Of a DNA stretch of 64,000 nucleotides, positions 62,876 through 64,000 are shown piece after piece (position 1 is the first letter of the stretch; each line of letters opens with the position of its first letter). The DNA is from Roseburia sp. Its GTDB lineage: Bacteria > Bacillota > Clostridia > Lachnospirales > Lachnospiraceae. The stretch spans positions 21,486 through 85,485 of the forward strand of contig JALEKJ010000020.1 in NCBI GenBank assembly GCA_022771695.1, read 5' to 3'. The notes beneath the pieces were generated by a model. That model ran no database searches and was not told the DNA's origin. It saw only the letters and a program-made list of their open reading frames with translations. A program made the position numbers and the translations under genes.

Positions 62876-63315
62876 TGGAAAAAGAGACAATTCGTATCAA
62901 ATATCATTCCAATGAGATTGAAAAACTGACATATATTGATGGAAAGAGCGACTGGATTGATCTGCGCTCCGCAGAGCACGTCGTGTTAAAGCAGGGCGAT
63001 TTTAAGCTGATTAAGCTGGGCGTATCCATGCAGTTGCCCAAGGGGTATGAGGCGGTTATTGTACCGAGAAGCTCTACTTATAAGAACTTTGGAATTATCC
63101 AGACGAACCATATGGGGGTTGTGGATGAAACCTATTGCGGAGATAATGATGTGTGGATGATGCCGGTACTTGCAATGCGTGATACCGAGATTCACATCAA
63201 TGACCGCATTTGCCAGTTTCGTATACAGAAGCATCAGCCGGTGATTTCCTTTGAGGAAGTAGAAAGCCTTGGCAATGCGGACAGAGGCGGCATTGGAAGT
63301 ACCGGTAAGAATTAA
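62875..63315 (+). CDS. dut: dUTP diphosphatase
   Basis: A 146-residue trimeric-type dUTPase that hydrolyses dUTP to dUMP. Conserved motifs: [11 protein letters not shown] (motif 1 region), [12 protein letters not shown] near residue 61 (motif 2), [14 protein letters not shown] near 77 (motif 3, Asp of the catalytic site), [12 protein letters not shown] near 108 (motif 4) and RGGIGSTG at the end (motif 5). Motif 3 has C in place of the usual R of YRG. The start overlaps the gpsA stop codon. Confidence 0.92.
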   Translation: MEKETIRIKYHSNEIEKLTYIDGKSDWIDLRSAEHVVLKQGDFKLIKLGVSMQLPKGYEAVIVPRSSTYKNFGIIQTNHMGVVDETYCGDNDVWMMPVLAMRDTEIHINDRICQFRIQKHQPVISFEEVESLGNADRGGIGSTGKN

Positions 63316-63323
63316 AAATATGT

Positions 63324-63371
63324 TTCGTCAAAATGACAGGTTTTAAAGGGAAAACCTGTCGATTTGACGAA
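63324..63371 (+). other. Long near-perfect hairpin after dut
   Basis: TTCGTCAAA/TTTGACGAA (9 base pairs) and GACAGGTTTT/AAAACCTGTC (10 base pairs) are separated only by a 2-by-2 mismatch around an AAAGGG loop. There is no T tract directly after it. Confidence 0.7.
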
Positions 63372-63384
63372 TGGAATGTAAAAT

Positions 63385-63465
63385 AACCCAAATCACTGTG
63401 ACATTCTACAAGAAATGACGAAATTCTTTGTGTAGGCGGTCTATGGTGTTTTGGGTTCTTTTTTT
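63385..63465 (+). terminator. Branched RNA structure ending in seven T
   Basis: AACCCAAA-CAC pairs with GTG-TTTGGGTT across 49 bases; inside, CTACA-AGAA and TTCT-TGTAG can form another hairpin. TTCTTTTTTT follows the closing stem. It may be a terminator with an embedded structure, or a small RNA. It ends about 55 bases before the sugar ABC gene. Confidence 0.5.
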
Positions 63466-63518
63466 GTATAGTAATAGTAGTTAAAAACGAACAATATTTT
63501 TAGGAGGTATTTACACCA

Positions 63519-64000
63519 ATGGCAAGTTTATCATTGAAAAACATTTGCAAAGTTTATCCAAACGGCTTTGAGGCTGTTAAGGATTTCAATCTTGAAGTAG
63601 AGGATCAGGAGTTCATCATCTTCGTAGGACCATCCGGATGTGGTAAATCTACTACACTTCGTATGATTGCAGGTCTTGAGGAGATTTCTTCCGGTGAGTT
63701 CTACATCGACGGAAAGCTTATGAACGACGTTGAGCCGAAGGACAGAGATATCGCAATGGTATTCCAGAACTACGCTCTGTACCCACATATGACCGTATTC
63801 GATAACATGGCATTCGGTCTTAAGTTGAGAAAGGTTCCGAAGGACGAGATTAAGAGAAAAGTAGAAGAAGCTGCTAAGATTCTTGACCTTGAGAAATTGT
63901 TAGACCGTAAGCCGAAGGCTCTTTCCGGTGGACAGAGACAGCGTGTTGCTATGGGTCGTGCAATCGTTCGTAATCCTAAGGTATTCCTTATGGATGAGCC
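63519..64000 (+). CDS. Sugar ABC transporter ATP-binding protein (UgpC/MsmK type), 5' part
   Basis: The first 160 residues of an ABC ATPase that continues beyond the window. It has Walker [19 protein letters not shown] near residue 36, the Q-loop [20 protein letters not shown] near 80, the signature [20 protein letters not shown] near 134 and the start of Walker B (VFLMDEP). The A-P-H-M Q-loop is typical of the MalK/UgpC/MsmK group that energises several carbohydrate importers. Codon choice is strongly biased compared with neighbours, as in highly expressed genes. AGGAGG lies 8 bases before the ATG. Confidence 0.92.
   Translation, partial: MASLSLKNICKVYPNGFEAVKDFNLEVEDQEFIIFVGPSGCGKSTTLRMIAGLEEISSGEFYIDGKLMNDVEPKDRDIAMVFQNYALYPHMTVFDNMAFGLKLRKVPKDEIKRKVEEAAKILDLEKLLDRKPKALSGGQRQRVAMGRAIVRNPKVFLMDE

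Overview
The window looks like a chromosomal segment of a Clostridia bacterium, most likely a Lachnospiraceae gut anaerobe. The basis is gene order and protein style: yceD-rpmF, plsX-acpP-rnc-smc-ftsY-ilvA, ylxM-ffh-rpsP-khpA-rimM-trmD-rplS, rbgA-rnhB-ylqG-ylqH-yraN and der-plsY-gpsA are Firmicutes-type clusters. The split purine-synthesis genes, InlB-type repeat adhesins and C-terminal membrane anchors ending in RRK fit Lachnospiraceae. Genus cannot be assigned from the sequence alone. Almost all genes are on the + strand; tmcAL is the only convincing minus-strand gene. No rRNA, tRNA, CRISPR array or insertion sequence was recognised.

Layout. 1-5.8 kb: end of a UPF0210 gene, a CgeB-like glycosyltransferase, the last two steps of IMP synthesis on separate genes (purO-type cyclohydrolase and AICAR transformylase) and pyrimidine-nucleoside phosphorylase. 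5.9-14.4 kb: a 2,424-residue membrane-anchored surface PHP hydrolase (CehA/McbA type) followed by a YibE/F membrane protein, convergent with tmcAL. 15.8-26.1 kb: a compact, atypical Tad/Flp-like pilus locus (TadA-like ATPase, a TadB/TadC-like membrane protein, at least six small proteins with a pilin-like N-terminal helix), then an SH3 lipoprotein and a 1,563-residue InlB-repeat/glycine-rich adhesin. 26.2-31.2 kb: ackA, yceD-rpmF, a YesL protein, plsX-acpP and rnc. 31.2-43.6 kb: smc, ftsY, ilvA, two small genes, and the SRP/ribosome operon ending in a TrmD fused to an acetyltransferase-like domain, then rplS.

43.7-48.0 kb: an accessory island placed between rplS and lepB. It has a class B sortase, an LCP-family protein, two related surface proteins and a sortase remnant. 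Several of these genes are disrupted by indels, mostly in homopolymers. 48.1-53.0 kb: lepB, rbgA, rnhB, ylqG/ylqH (FliK-like and FlhB-tail-like) and yraN. 53.0-58.3 kb: pgeF, an M42 peptidase and a YtrA-type GntR regulator with its ABC transporter. 58.4-64 kb: a DUF512 radical-SAM protein, der, plsY, gpsA, dut and the start of a UgpC/MsmK-type sugar ABC ATPase.

The strongest candidates for something not well described are the minimal Tad-like locus with its family of leaderless pilin-like peptides and coupled adhesin, the frameshift-rich sortase island, and a leader element found in two copies in front of purO and ftsY. All functional calls are by reading sequence and recalling family features; no database search was run.
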